Positions 1-11,456 of a stretch of 64,000 nt of DNA are shown here, in pieces (position 1 is the stretch's first letter; each line of letters starts with the position of its first letter). The notes under the pieces were generated by a model that did no database searches, was not told where the DNA came from, and worked only from the letters and a program-made list of their open reading frames with translations. This DNA comes from Porphyra umbilicalis (taxonomy: Eukaryota > Rhodophyta > Bangiophyceae > Bangiales > Bangiaceae), in the NCBI GenBank assembly GCA_002049455.2, contig KV918812.1:248001-312000 (forward strand), given 5' to 3'. The position numbers were made by a program, and so were the translations under genes.

Positions 1-579
1 TCCGCCACCCCCACCGGGGGCGCCGGTCAGTGGCTGGGCAGGCGGCAGGGGCGGCGACGGCGCGTTGGCGGCCGCCGCGGAGGGGGGGCCGCCCGGCAAC
101 ACCGTGCCCGGCTTGGACACCTTGGCACGCGGGGATGGCGGCGTCGCGTCGGCTCGTGGCCGCTTGGCCGGCCGCGGCCGGCCGCCGACGCGGGCGGGGC
201 CCCCCTTGGGCGGCGTCACCGTCGAGCACTTTGCGCGTCCGCCCGTGCTACCCGCGCCCCGACCGCCTCCGCCATTCGCAACGGCGGGGGAGCCAACGGC
301 TGACCGGCTGCCTCGTCCGGCGGAACCCCCGCCCGCCGAGAGTGGGGACACACCAGCCGGTTGCAGCTGTGCAGGGCTGCCCCCGACGCCATCGGGAGGC
401 CGCCCACCCCCGCCGTCCGCTTGCAATCCGGGCACGCTACCGGTCGGCGTACCTCGACCTACGGCCAACAGCAGCTCACATGAGGCGCCGGACGCCGACG
501 GGGGGGGCGCGACAGTTCGTTCTACTTTGGGCGGCGACAACACCTGCGGTGCCGCCACTGCTGGCGAACTGCCATGGGC

Positions 580-612
<33 letters not shown>

Positions 613-637
613 TTGTGGCTGTTCCTGCTGCGGCTGC

Positions 638-687
<50 letters not shown>

Positions 688-1858
688 CATGCCCGGGTCT
701 ACGGGTGGGTGTGGAGGCGGCAGTCCCGGCGGCCCCGCCGTCACCCCCGAAGCGGTGGGCGACGATGCAGGTGCCGCCGACGCCGCGTACGCCGCCGGCG
801 CCGGCACGTCCCCAGCCGACACGGGTCGGGGCTGAACCGCTCTGGGTGGCGACCGGACGCCCCCTGCGCCCAGCGGCAGGGCAGACCCGTCGGCCGCCCC
901 ACCGCCCCCGGCCGGCGGGTGCGCGCCCGCGTCTGCGGCGCCTGCCGGCGCGCCCGCCCCCACGGAACCGCTCTGTACCGCTCCGGCAGACGCCGCCGCC
1001 GCCGCCGCCTCCGCCGCCGCCGCCGCCGCCGCCACTGCCGCCGCCGCCGCCGCCGCCACAGCGTCACTGCCACCACCGCTGCCGCCGCCGCCGCCCGCAG
1101 CGACGGGGGTGCCCCCCCCCCCCCTCCGGCCTTGGCCTTACCCCCCCCCCCCCCCCCCTTCCGAGTCGGCCTTTTGTTGCTGCAGGCGCTGCTGCTCCCG
1201 CTGCAACCGCAGGTTGTGCTTTTGCGCGTGCGTCCGCACCTGGATGGGCGTGCGCGTGCCGACGTGGCGGCTGATGGCCTTGATGTCCTTGGCGCCAAAG
1301 ATCTCGAGGCCCTCCAGGAAGCGCCCGTGCTCCTCCGCCGTCCAGTAGCGGGACGTGCACTTTTTCGTCTCGTCGGCGCCGCCGCCGCCGCCAACGGCAG
1401 CGGCAGCGGCGGCGGCTCCGCCGGCGGCCGACGCGGCCACCCCCGACCCGCCGCCCGCACCGCCGCCACCCCCGCCACACGAGGACGACTCGCGCTCCCC
1501 GCAATCCCGGTGGGCGGCTTTCAGGCGGGCCACCTCCCGCTGCGACGCGATGAGCGCCGCCTCCAGGGCCTTGACCCGCCGCTGCTGCTCAATGAGCACC
1601 GCCTGCGTGGCGTAGCGCGACTCGAGGGCGGCGAGCTGTGCGTAGCTCGACAGGTTCCCGTCGGCCCCGTCCAGGGGCGGGTGGCCGCCCGCACCCGCGC
1701 CGGCCGCGCCGCCATCGTCGCGCCAGCCGCCGCCGAGGGCGCCCAGCGGCACCTGCGGCGGCGCCCCGTGGTGCGCGTGCGCCCCGTGGGCGCCCGCCCC
1801 CGCCCCAGACGGGGGGGGCAGCCCCGCCGCCGACGGGTGGCCCAAGCCCGGGTGGCCC

Positions 1859-1891
<33 letters not shown>

Positions 1892-2709
1892 TGCGCCGCC
1901 TGCGCGGCCATGGCCGGGTGCTGCGGGTGGGACGGGTGCAGCACAAAGGGGGTCACACCGCCGAGGTGGGGCGCCAGCGACGCCATGCTCGGATAGACGC
2001 TGCCAACGCCTCCGGACGCCGCCTGGGACAGCGCGTAGTAGTGGGCGGCACCCCCATCGGGGGCCCCCCCCGCCGCCTCGCTGCCGCCCGCCGACGCCGC
2101 CGCCGGCAACAGGCCGACGCTGGACGCGGGCAGCAGGTGCGCGTCGAGGCCGCCGGGGGCACCCACCGGGGGAAACCCCGCGGGCGCCGAAAAGGGCAGC
2201 GTCGACGGCGGCAGCGACGCTCCCACCGGCGGCGGTCCGTCGAGGCCGGCGGCGGCACCGACTGCGGGAAACCCCGCGGGCGGCGGGAAGGGCAGCGTCG
2301 ACGGCGGCAGCGACGCGGCAACGGGCGGCGGCACGCCGTCGGCGCCCGCGCCCGCGGCCGCCGCAGCGGTCGCCGGTGGCAGGTGGGGCGCCACCGCCCC
2401 GACGCCGCCGCCGGGCGCGCCAAACGCCAACGGCCCCGCCGCCGCAGGCGGCGGCTGCGCCGCCCCCGATGCGGCAGGCGCGGGCGCCGCCGCCGCCGCC
2501 GCGGGCGCGCTGACAGCCGCGCCGCGGGCGGCGCCCCCCCCCCCCGCCCCCGCCGCGGCGGGGCGCCCCCTGCCCCCGCGGCCACGCCCCCCCCCCCCCG
2601 GGTAGCGCCCCTCCCCCCCCCCGCCCTCTCCCCCCCCGCCGGCCCGCGGTGGGTTGGCGGCCACCCCGCCGCCGCGCCCCCCGCCGCCGCCGCCGCCGGT
2701 GGCGCCCAT
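1..2709 (-). CDS. MYB-like (SHAQKYF class) DNA-binding protein, partial, with poly-Gln tract
   Basis: Probable nuclear transcription factor. Near 1219-1380 the minus strand encodes one MYB repeat: RYWTAEEHGRFLEGLEIFG, then ISRHVGTRTPIQVRTHAQKH. The THAQKH block is the SHAQKYF signature of plant and algal CCA1/REVEILLE-like single-MYB proteins; the usual second Trp is Ile here. N-terminal to it is a long Ala/Gly/Pro-rich region with a short putative coiled coil (about 1530-1660). The same minus frame has a stop at 1138-1140, squeezed between C runs of 18 (1141-1158) and 13 (1112-1124) bases. Beyond it the frame is open to base 1 and holds a Gln-rich block of CAG codons (580-684) with PQPQQEQPQQE interruptions. 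I read this as one gene whose frame slips at two miscounted runs; its C-terminus is outside the window. The ATG at 2709 precedes the Gly-rich start; an in-frame start near 3285 is possible but less protein-like. Targets unknown. Confidence 0.72.
580..684. repeat. CTG/CAG trinucleotide repeat (poly-Gln coding on minus)
   Basis: Two CTG runs on the plus strand (about 9 and 15 units) separated by related triplets. They lie in the frame of the MYB gene, where the minus strand reads CAG = Gln with Pro and Glu interruptions. Confidence 0.9.
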
Positions 2710-3850
2710 GCAGCGCGCGCCGCGCGCGCGGTGGTGCAGAGGCTCCCCCACCGCCGCCCGCGCGTGGCGCAGCCGCGCCCGTACGCAGCGCGGCAGCGCG
2801 CGCCGACGCGGCAGCCTCGGTCGCTCCGCCGCGCACCCCCCGCGGTCGTAGTGCGCCCCCGGCCGCGGCGGGGTCGCGCCCCGCACCGTGCCGCCCGTGC
2901 CGCCACGGCGCGTCGCTACCGCGCGCACGGGGGGGGTGGGGCGGCGCCGTAAACCGCAACCGCCTGCGGGGTGCGCGCGGGCCGCGAGCGTCCGGGGCCC
3001 GCGGCGCCGTCCACCAACCCCAAGCGCCGAAACGCGCGCCGTGCGCAACGCACGCACGGGCCCGACGCGGCTTGGCGCGCGCGCCGGCGGGGGTTGTCTC
3101 CGCGGCGGGCGCCACCCCTTGGCAGAAGGGCGGCTGAGAGGCACCGCCCCGAACCGACCGCGGGCGACGGTCGGGGGCCAGTGCTTGGCCAACAAATTGC
3201 ACCTGGAATGACGCAATGCAAAGCAGCTGACAAAACCCGGAAATATCTCACCAGTTGGACGGATAGTTGACAAAGAGCTGGACATATATGAAAAGGTTAT
3301 TTTAAAATGCAGTAGCTGTCTTTTTCACCCTACCTTTTCGCCCAAAGCCCTGACAACACGAGATAGTCACTTCTAAAGGCTTCTGTTCACACATCATGAA
3401 GCAACACTTGGCAGGGAGCATCAATGCATGCAGGTCATTGGCGAAAGATGCTGTACCAAAGACGCGGGCATTTTCGCGACCAGCAACGCGCTGCAAAGTT
3501 CAAGGTGTTTTTTGTGAACGCGCTTTTCGTCTGGTAGAACCCGTAAATCAAAAACCAATCCGAACCAAATGCGATCAACCCTGAGTCAAGGTCTTTGTCA
3601 GGGCGTGTCAGTCAGATTTACAACTTCAGGCCACGGTACTTATATAACCGTGCCTTCAATTGATTGGGGATCAAAGCGCGACACCCCGGCAATCGAGCCG
3701 TGTGGTCAGCACGGACGACACTTTGGGTCCGAGCGGTGTGCCCGTCGCGCTCCCGGCGGCGGACTTTTGCGCCGACCGTCGACCGTGGCAATCGGGGCCT
3801 GGCGTTTTCTCCTTCCACACGCCCTCGCCGCTTCATTCCCGCTCGTCACC
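2710..3850. other. Divergent intergenic region between MYB gene and RPB8
   Basis: 2710-3200 is GC-rich without recognisable protein. 3200-3700 is clearly AT-richer than the genes on either side and probably holds the promoters of both divergent genes. TATA-like stretches occur at 3284-3291 (catatatg) and 3640-3647. No other feature seen. Confidence 0.5.
3640..3647 (+). promoter_or_regulatory. Possible TATA element upstream of RPB8
   Basis: TTATATAA in otherwise GC-rich DNA, about 200 bases before the RPB8 ATG at 3851. This is a sequence match only; the transcription start is not known. Confidence 0.35.
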
Positions 3851-5168
3851 ATGGCTGGCGTCATGTTCAACGACACCTTTGTGTTGACCGAGGTCGACAT
3901 GGTGCCCGACGGGAAGGACTCGACGAGGCGCGTCAAGGACAAGAAGTTTGACAAGGGTGCGTTGGCGTCGGGCCGGCCGTAGCGGCTCCTCCTGTCTCCC
4001 TTTTTGCAGTATGCTTGCGCGCATGTGGGGAGTGCCGGCACTCTTGCTCCTCGTTCGGCCGGCCGTAGCGGCTCCTCATGTCTCCCTTTGTGCAGCATGG
4101 CACTCCTGCTGCTGGTGTTTGTTTCTCGGTGTGTGGGGGGACGCGGCCGACGCCAGTGGTGGTGAGTGCCGCTGGCCGACCGGTTTCGCCTGGGCGCACG
4201 CACCCGCGACCGCCCCACTCACACCCGGTCCCCCGTGGCTGCTGCCCCTCCCCCCCTCCGCTCTCTGATACTGACTGGCTTGTGTCGACCCGTGCTCCTC
4301 TACTGCCCGTCCTTCCATCCTCCTCTGTCCCTCCCCCCCCCCTCCACTCTGTTTGTACGCGCACAGTGTCGCGCATCGAGGCCCACTCTGTGTCCTACAC
4401 CACCGAAGTGGTGCTCGACGTCAACACGGAAATCTATCCGATGGTGCCCGGCGACAACTTTGACTTGATGCTCGCGTCGACGCTCCAAGAGGAGGGCGAC
4501 GACGACGACGCGGCGGGCGGCGCGGAGGGGGGGGGGGCGGCGGCACCTATGGCTACGACAGCTCCAAGCCGCTTGGCTCCCGCGTCGACGCGTACGAGTA
4601 CGTCATGGGCGGCAAGGTGTTCAAGTACTCGGAGGACAAGGGCGTCGTGTACGTTTGCCGGGGGGGGCTCGTTGTTGCTCGGTCGCGCGCATTGTGCCTG
4701 TGGGGGTGCAGCGTGTGTGTTGGGGGGTGCGTGGTGCTGGTGGGGGGGGTGCCGGGTGCTGATGGTGGCGCGCGCTGCGTTGGGGCGCGCGGCGTGTGCC
4801 GGCCGTGCGGGCGCGCGTGCGGGGCACGCCCCGACGCGCGCGCGTGCGTGCCGCCGCGCTCCACCCCTGCCGCCGTCGCCGCGCGCGGGGGTGACTGGCA
4901 GCCCGACTCACACTCCACCTGCCGCCTGCCGTGCGTGCGGTGCCTCCTCGCGTCGCTGGTGCTGCTGTCCCGCGCGCGCGCGCGCGCGCCGTCTGTCCCC
5001 CTGCGCCCGTGGTGTGTGGTGTGCCGCCCGCCCCCCCTCAGGTTTGTCTACACCTCTTTTGGCGGCCTGCTCATGCAGCTGTCGGGGGAGCCCAAGGTGC
5101 TCCCGGCCCAATCCTTTGCCGTCGACAAGCGCGTCTACCTCTTTGTCCGGAAAGTCGCGGCCGCGTAA
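3851..5168 (+). CDS. RPB8: DNA-directed RNA polymerases I, II and III subunit RPABC3 (RPB8 family), three exons
   Basis: Shared small subunit of the three nuclear RNA polymerases. Proposed exons are 3851-3956, 4367-4648 and 5042-5168, with GT-AG introns (donors GTGCGT and GTACGT, acceptors CACAG and CTCAG). Exon 1 encodes MAGVMFNDTFVLTEVDMVPD and KKFDK. Exon 2 continues VSRIEAHSVSYTTEVVLDVN and IYPMVPGDNFDLMLASTL, then an Asp/Gly-rich loop and YEYVMGGKVFKYSEDKG. Exon 3 gives VYTSFGGLLMQLSG and a C-terminus VDKRVYLFVRKVAAA. These match the conserved RPB8 order (VLDVN.xIYP, EYVMxGK, SYGGLLMxL, VDSRVYLLMKK). Length about 171 residues against about 145-150 usual; the excess is the low-complexity loop. 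An 11-base G run at 4527-4537 breaks the frame by one base between the two halves of exon 2, most simply one missing G in the assembly. Confidence 0.9.
3971..4098 (+). repeat. Duplicated 42-base block inside RPB8 intron 1
   Basis: 3971-4012 and 4057-4098 both read GGCCGGCCGTAGCGGCTCCT, then near-identical sequence ending in a pyrimidine tract and GCAG. The period is 86 bases. Each copy ends in a plausible 3' splice site, so the duplication creates two decoy acceptors upstream of the one I used (4366). Confidence 0.75.
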
Positions 5169-5452
5169 CGTTGGTCGCCCTCCCCCCCCCCCCCCCGTCG
5201 CCGCACCCCCCGACACCCCTCGAGACCAATTTTTGTTGTTGATTTGTTACCGCGCCCGGGCCCCTGCTTTTCTCCAACAATACCGCTGCACGCATGGCCC
5301 CGCCGTGCCCCGCCCGGCGCGGGTGTCCCGCCACCCAGACACCCACCCCGCCCGGCACGGCGTGCGCGCCCCCACAGCCTCTTTTTTCTCTTCTCGGTCG
5401 TCTGCGGGTCCCCCCCCCCCCGCCGCCCCCCCCCCCCCCCCCCGCCCCCCGC
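5169..5452. other. Convergent intergenic gap, low complexity
   Basis: Separates the ends of RPB8 and the minus-strand gene at 5453. It consists largely of C runs with a short AT-richer patch at 5228-5280. No gene seen. Confidence 0.6.
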
Positions 5453-5896
5453 CTAGATGTGGGCGTACCCCCCCGCCCCCCGCCCCCCCCCCGCAATGAC
5501 GCACCCCGGGCGCACGCGGCTGAGGCGCCCCATCAGCGCCTCATACACGGTCACGTATTCCGCCCACGGGGTCAGCCGCCCGTCGGCGCGGGAGCGCTTG
5601 ATGACGACCACGACCGCGTTTTCCGCCACCGCGTGCACCCGCACGCCGAGGTGCATGGAGCCGCCGCCGACCGCCGGCGGGCGGGAGCGCACGCACCGGA
5701 GGCGCCCCGCTTCCGCCGACGGGCGGGCGACGCGGAAGCCCTGCTCCAACGCGCCCGCCATCAGCTCCGCAACGGCCAGCGGCGGCGGCATGACCAGCCG
5801 AAAGTGGAGGTACTCCCCCGTGAGGCCGGCGAGGCCCCCCACCGCGGGGTCGGTCGGCAGCAGGTGGCTCCCGCCGAGGGCGGCGGCACCGACGGT

Positions 5897-5939
<43 letters not shown>

Positions 5940-7437
5940 ACGCCGCCGCCGCCAGCGCCGCTGCCACCCCCGTCGGTGCTCGGGCCGGTGCCGCCGCCGC
6001 CGCCGCCGCCGCCGCCCGTGCCGCTCCCCCCGTCGCCGTCGACGGAGCTCGGGTTGAGGAGCAGCCGGAACGCGCGCCACCGCCGCCGGATGCCCCGGCG
6101 CATGTCGCTGAGGCGGGCGGTGCCGCCGCCGCCGCCGGCGCTGCCGGCGGCGCCCCCCCCCCCCCCCCGCCGGCGCCACTCGGCGGCGGCGCCGCCAGCG
6201 GCGGTCCGTCGGCGGGCACCGCCGCCGCCGCCGCCGCGGGCGTCGTTGACGGGTAGACCGAGTGGGACTTCCACCGCCCGAGGCCGACGGCCGCCCACGA
6301 CGGGTGGTGCGGCACCGCCTCGGCCGCCTCCTCCTCGTGCCGCGTGTAGGTGTGGTGGGAGGACCGCCGCGTCGGCAGCCGCCCGCCGCCGGCCGCGTCG
6401 GGGTGGCCGCGGCGGCGGCCCGACGCGGCGGCCGCCGCCGCCCCCGCCGCCGCCGCCAAGGCCGCTGCCGCCCCACTGGCGCCGCCACCGCCGCCACCGC
6501 CACCGCCGCCGCCGCCGCCGCTGCCGCCCGCGCCGCTGACGCTGCCCGGCCCCCCCCCCCCCCCCCCCCCCCCGACGCCGCCGCCGAGCGGCGGCAGCAG
6601 CGCGGCGGCCGCCTGCAGCAGCTCTGGCGACGACATGGACCGCTTGGAGCGCATCGGCCGGAGGCGGCTGCCGCGCCCCGCCTCGTCCCACCGCCCGCCG
6701 TCATCGTCCGCCGCCCAGCGGGGGACGGGGCGGATTTCCGCCGACGAGCTCCCGTCGGGCGGCGCCGGCGGCGCCGGCTGCCCGGCGGCGGCGGTCAGCT
6801 CCGAGACGGGCCCGTAATCCGTCGCTGACAGCGCCGCGCCGCCGCCCGCGTCGCCGCCCCCCCCGTAATCGCCGGCGCCCCCCCCGTAATCGCCAATGTC
6901 CCCCCCATACTCGATGACGCCGCCCCCGTACTCGACGACGCCACCGGCGCCGCTGCCGCCCGGCGGTCCCGCCCCCCCCCCGGCCCGTCTGGCAGCGGCA
7001 CGCTGGCCGCCGCCGCCGACGCTGCCGCCGCCGCCGCGGCAACGGCCGCCGCGGCGGCGGCGGCAACGGCGCGGGGCGGCGCCGCCGGGGGCGGGGCGGT
7101 GGTCCACGCGGCTCCCCCCCCCCCCCCCCCCGCGGCGAGGCCCGCCTGCCACTCGAGGACGCGCGACACGCCCGCCGCGCGGGAGAGGGCGGACAGGTCC
7201 GACGCGGCTTCCGACGGCGGCGGCGGTGGGGGCGGCGGGGGCGCCGCCCCGCGCGCCACCACCGACGGCGCCACGCCGGCGGTCGCGCCGGGGGCGGTGC
7301 GCCAGCCGCCGTCGGCGGCGCGCCACCCGCCGTCGCCGTCGCCGGCCGGCCCCGGCCGCCGCCACGGGGCGGACGGGTCGGTGGCGCCGGGCCCCCCCAC
7401 GCCCAGGACGCCCTGATCCCCAACCGCCGACCGCGCG

Positions 7438-7472
<35 letters not shown>

Positions 7473-10257
7473 CGCCCCGCCGCCGTCGCCGGCGCGGTGC
7501 GGCGGCCGCGCACGGCGGGCGGCGGCGGCGGCGGCGGCCTCATCGGCGGCGCGGGCGGCAACGGCGGTGGCCCACCGGCGGGGCGGCGCCGCGCCGCCCG
7601 GCCCCCGCCGCACAACGGGCGGGTGGCCGTCGGCGCCGCCGCCGTCGACGCCGAGGCGCCCGACGCCACTCGACTGGCGGGAGGGCATGGCGCGGGTGAG
7701 GACGACGCCCCCCCCCCGCCGCCGCCGGCCACGCCCGCCGCGCGGCGGCGCCGAAAGGAGGTGTCCTCCTCGTCTTCATCCGCATACACGGGCGGGCCGT
7801 CGGCATACGCGGGGGGGCCGTCGGCATAGACGGACCCCCCCCCCTCCGCGTCGACCTCGTACGACTCGTCGGAGCGGGGGCGCCCCCCCCCCCCCCCCGC
7901 CGCCCGTCCCGGTGCACCAGCGGGCGCTCGCGGGCGGCGAGGCGCCGCGCCGGCGCCGCCGGCGGCGGCGGCGCCGCTGCCGCGTAGCGCCCCCCCCCCC
8001 CCCCCCCCCCGATCCCCCCCCCCCGCGACGGCCGCCGCGTCGGCACGAGGCGCGTGTCCCCCACGGTCACGGCGTAGGGGATTGGCGTCACCCCCCCGCT
8101 GGCGGTGCTGCCCACCCCCCCCCACTGCCGACCGACGGGCTCACGCCCGTGCGTTTCGAGTCGCGGCGCCCCCCCCCCCCCCGCCCCCATCATCGTCCCA
8201 AATGTCAATGCGGAGGCGCCGACACGGCCGCGGGCGCCCCGCCCCCGACCGCCCCCCGCCGCTACCCGACGCGCTCGCGCCCGCCTCTACCGGCGGCGGA
8301 CTCCGCTCCCGCCGCCGCCCGACGGCGACGCTGCTGCTGCTGCGGTCGCCGCTGCCGCCGGCGGCGCTGCGCGGGGGGGGGGGTACACGGGGGCGCCCGC
8401 GTGCCGCGGGCGCGACCGCGAGCGGGGGCGGGGGCGGGGGAGGAGGCGCGCCGCGGCCGCGGCCGCGCGTACCACGACGCCGACGGCAGGCGCACGACGC
8501 TGCCGCCGCTGCCGCTGCCGCCGTCGGCGCCGCCGCCGGCGCTGCCACCGGGGGCGCCGCCGCCCCCCCCCCTCCCCCCTCCCCCTCCTCATCCGACGGG
8601 TAGTAGGCGTGCGCGTGCGACGCGGACGAGGCGGCAGAGGAGGAGTGGTCCCCCCCGCCACGGTCGGTGGGGCTCCCAGACCGCCGCTCAACGCGCCGGC
8701 GGCGGCCGTCGCGCGGCGGCGGCGGCGGCCGCCGCCGCGGGCGTGCGCCGTCGGACCGCCCGCGGGGGGGGGGGGGGCGTACCGCTGCGCATGGCGCACC
8801 CCATACGCCCCACCGTCGACCTCGTACTCGTCGCGGTACGCGCGGTAGGCGTGGCGGCGGGCGGCCGCCTCCATGTGCGCCTCCCGCCCCGCGTCGCCGC
8901 GGTGGCGGTGGTCGGCGGCCGCGGCGGCGGCGGCGGCCGCCGCCGCAGCGGCGGCAGCGGCTGCCGCCGCGGCTGCCGCGTCGGCCGCCGCCGCCTCCTC
9001 CTCCTCCTCCTCCTCAGCCTCCCGGTCGTCGTCGTCATGAGCGCGGCCGTCGGGGGCGCCGAGGGCGTCGAGGCCCGCCCCCCCCCCGGCGACACCGCCG
9101 TGCCCCCCGCGCCCCCGCCGGTCAGAGCCGCCGTCGAGGAGGCCGTCGAGGCCGTCGACGGGGAGGCGCAGCTCCATCACCCCGCCGCGGGTGCGCACGA
9201 GGCGGATGCGGCCGGAATTTTCTTCCGCGAGCGACGGCGTCGTGTGCCAGCTCGCGCCGCTGCGGTTGTCGTCGCGGCTGCCGTCGTCGACGCTGTCGCC
9301 GCGGTCATCGCCGTCGCCGTCGCCGTCGCTGTCGCCGCCGCCGTCGCCGCGGCCGTCGCGGCCGCGGCCGTCGCCGCGGCCGCCGCCGGCGGGGTGCCCC
9401 CCGCCGCCCGCACCCGTGCTGCCCGAGTGGCTCCTGCGGGCGTGGTCGGGGCCGCCCCCCGACGCCCCCTCCCCCCCCCCGTCGACGCCCTCCCCCTCCC
9501 CCTCACGGTCCTCTGGGTCATCCCCCATTTCCGAAAACGTCAGCCGCGTGTGCGTCGCCGTCGACGCGTTGGAGATGGAGGAGAGGGGCACCCCCCGCGC
9601 GCGGCTGACGCCGCGCGGCAGCGCCGGCAGGGAGGCGAGGGACAGGCTATGCCGCCGCCGCCGCGTGCTGTGCGACCGCCGGCGGGGGGTGTCGTCGAAC
9701 CAATCGTCGTCGTAGTCGCCGCCGTCGTCGTCGGCCGCCCACGCGAGGGCGGCGCTGCCGCTGCTGTGGCGCGCAAAGCCGGCGCCGTCGCCGCCGCGGC
9801 CGCCGTCGCCGTCGGCCCGCCCGTCCTCGTCGACGATGACGCCGTCCCCGTCGTCGCCGTGGATGTAATCGTCGAGCCACGAGGGGGCGCCGGCGCCCCA
9901 CTCGCCGGGGTACCCGTCGACCGACCGCCGGGAGGTGCTGTACGACTCCTCCCCGCGACCCCCGCTGCCGCCGTCAATCCAGTGCGCGCGGCCCCGCTCC
10001 CCGTATCCGTCAACACCGTCCCACCCGCGGCCGTCGTGGCTCGGCGTTTGCGGCGAGGGGGGCGCCGGGGGGGACGGGCGCCGCGCCGGTGGCGACGGCG
10101 GGGAGCCCCACCGGCCGCCCCACGGGTCCTCGACGGGCTCGGTGGCGGGGGGGATCGCCCACCCGCCGCCGCCCGTGTGCCGCACCACCACCGAGGAAGC
10201 CGACGTGGGGGCGGGGGGGTTCCGTCGACGCCGCGCGCGAAAGAGGAGCTTGGACAT
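5453..10257 (-). CDS. Long low-complexity protein with conserved C-terminal block, frame broken at C/G runs
   Basis: Not a family I can name with confidence. The N-terminus starts at the ATG at 10257 (MSKLLFRARRRR) and is open to about 8590. It has acidic stretches (WLDDYIHGDDGDGV, DYDDDWFDDTP), Ser/Arg-rich patches, a Glu run and a long Ala run. Protein-like sequence then continues through other frames (SYEVDAEGGG; GVSRVLEWQAGL; a repeated EYGGG motif; MRSKRSMSSPELL), each change lying at a C run such as 7114-7131 or 6153-6168. The last 110 residues are ordered: GEYLHFRLVMPPPLAVAELM, then a MHLGVRVHAVAENAVVVVIK strand pair, then WAEYVTVYEALMGRL. That pattern (strands, KRxxADGR, helix) recalls the KA1 domain ending SNF1/MARK/CIPK kinases, but no kinase domain is visible. 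Treated as one gene of about 1,600 residues; two adjacent genes cannot be excluded. Confidence 0.5.
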
Positions 10258-10734
10258 GGTGCGTGCGGCCGCGGTCGCCGCCGCCGCCAAACCAGCGGGC
10301 CAGGGGCGTGGGGCACCGTTCCCCCCCCCCCCCCCCCCCCTCACTCACCCCCCCGGCCCACACACACGTGGGGGAGGCGCACGCCCCTCCCCCCCTCGGC
10401 CCCTCAGCCGCCCCCGCGGCGCACCCCTCCTCCCCCTAGTCGCGGCAGCGGCGCCAATGGTGCACGCCACGCGGCCGGCACTGGGCCACCGGGAGCGGCG
10501 ACGCCCCCCCCCCCCCCCCGATCGGATGGCGCAAGCGGCGGGGTGGGCCCCCCACCGGCGCCACCGTGGCCCGGCGTGACCCCCCGCCGGATCGCGCGCC
10601 CCGCGGCCACTGCGGACGCCGGTCCGTGGCACGCTGCGAAGGGGCGCCCGGCCCACGGACGGCGCCCGCGTGCGCACCGGGGATTACCAAAAGGAAAATC
10701 CAAAGGGCCGAGCAGTGACGCTGGCTACTCGCCC

Positions 10735-10795
10735 GGCGGGTGGCGGCGGGTGTGGCGGCGGGTGTGGCGGCGGGTGTGGCGGCGGGTGTGGCGGC
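10735..10795. repeat. 12-bp tandem repeat GGCGGGTGTGGC
   Basis: About five head-to-tail copies of GGCGGGTGTGGC, nearly perfect, preceded by one variant unit. Confidence 0.85.
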
Positions 10796-11315
10796 ACGCG
10801 GGGGCCGCGGCGGGGAGAGGCAGAGCCAAGTCCTTCCCCCCGCCCCGGCGACGACGGTGTCGCGCCCGCCGCCACCCGCAACGCGGCGGTGCGCGGCGGC
10901 CACGTCGGGGAGCCCGCCGGCGGGCGCCACCGACAGGGAGCACCCCCCGCAAGATGAGGACCACACAGACCACCAACGCCGCCGATGCTGGCGCCGCCGC
11001 CGCCGCCCGCAACGCACGCGGTACGCAGGGACTACGTCCAAGTCGCGGCGCCAGCAGACACTGCACGCACCAGGTGGGACGGCACGACGCCCCACCGGCC
11101 GCGACCGCGGGTGGCGTCGACAGGGACGCTGCGACCGCCGCGGTTGCCGACGTGGGACTTGGCGTGGGCGGCGGCGTCCGGCCGCCGCAGCGCTGCTCCT
11201 CCACCCGCGCGCCACGGGAGATGTCGACGACGCCGCGCGGCGCGCCGGCTGAGGAGCGCGCGCTTCCGCCCCACTGACGCGACGAGTGAAATCTCCCCGT
11301 CTCCACGTCGCCGCC

Positions 11316-11456
11316 ACCGCCGCCACCGCCGCCGCCGCCGCCGCCGCAGCCGCCGCTGCTACCGCCACCGCTGCCTCCGGCGCTACCGCCGCCGCCGCTG
11401 CCGCCGCCACCGCGCCCGCTGCCACAGCTGCTCGCACCGCCGCCGCCGCTGCCACG
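11316..11456. repeat. Imperfect GCC trinucleotide repeat
   Basis: About 45 triplets, mostly GCC with GCT, GCA and ACC variants. It would encode poly-Ala in one frame, but no gene is supported here. Confidence 0.8.

Noticed and set aside
7567-11277. 1,236-codon plus-strand frame
   Set aside because: Long only because stops are rare in this composition; Arg/Pro/Ala blocks without domains, opposite a better minus frame.
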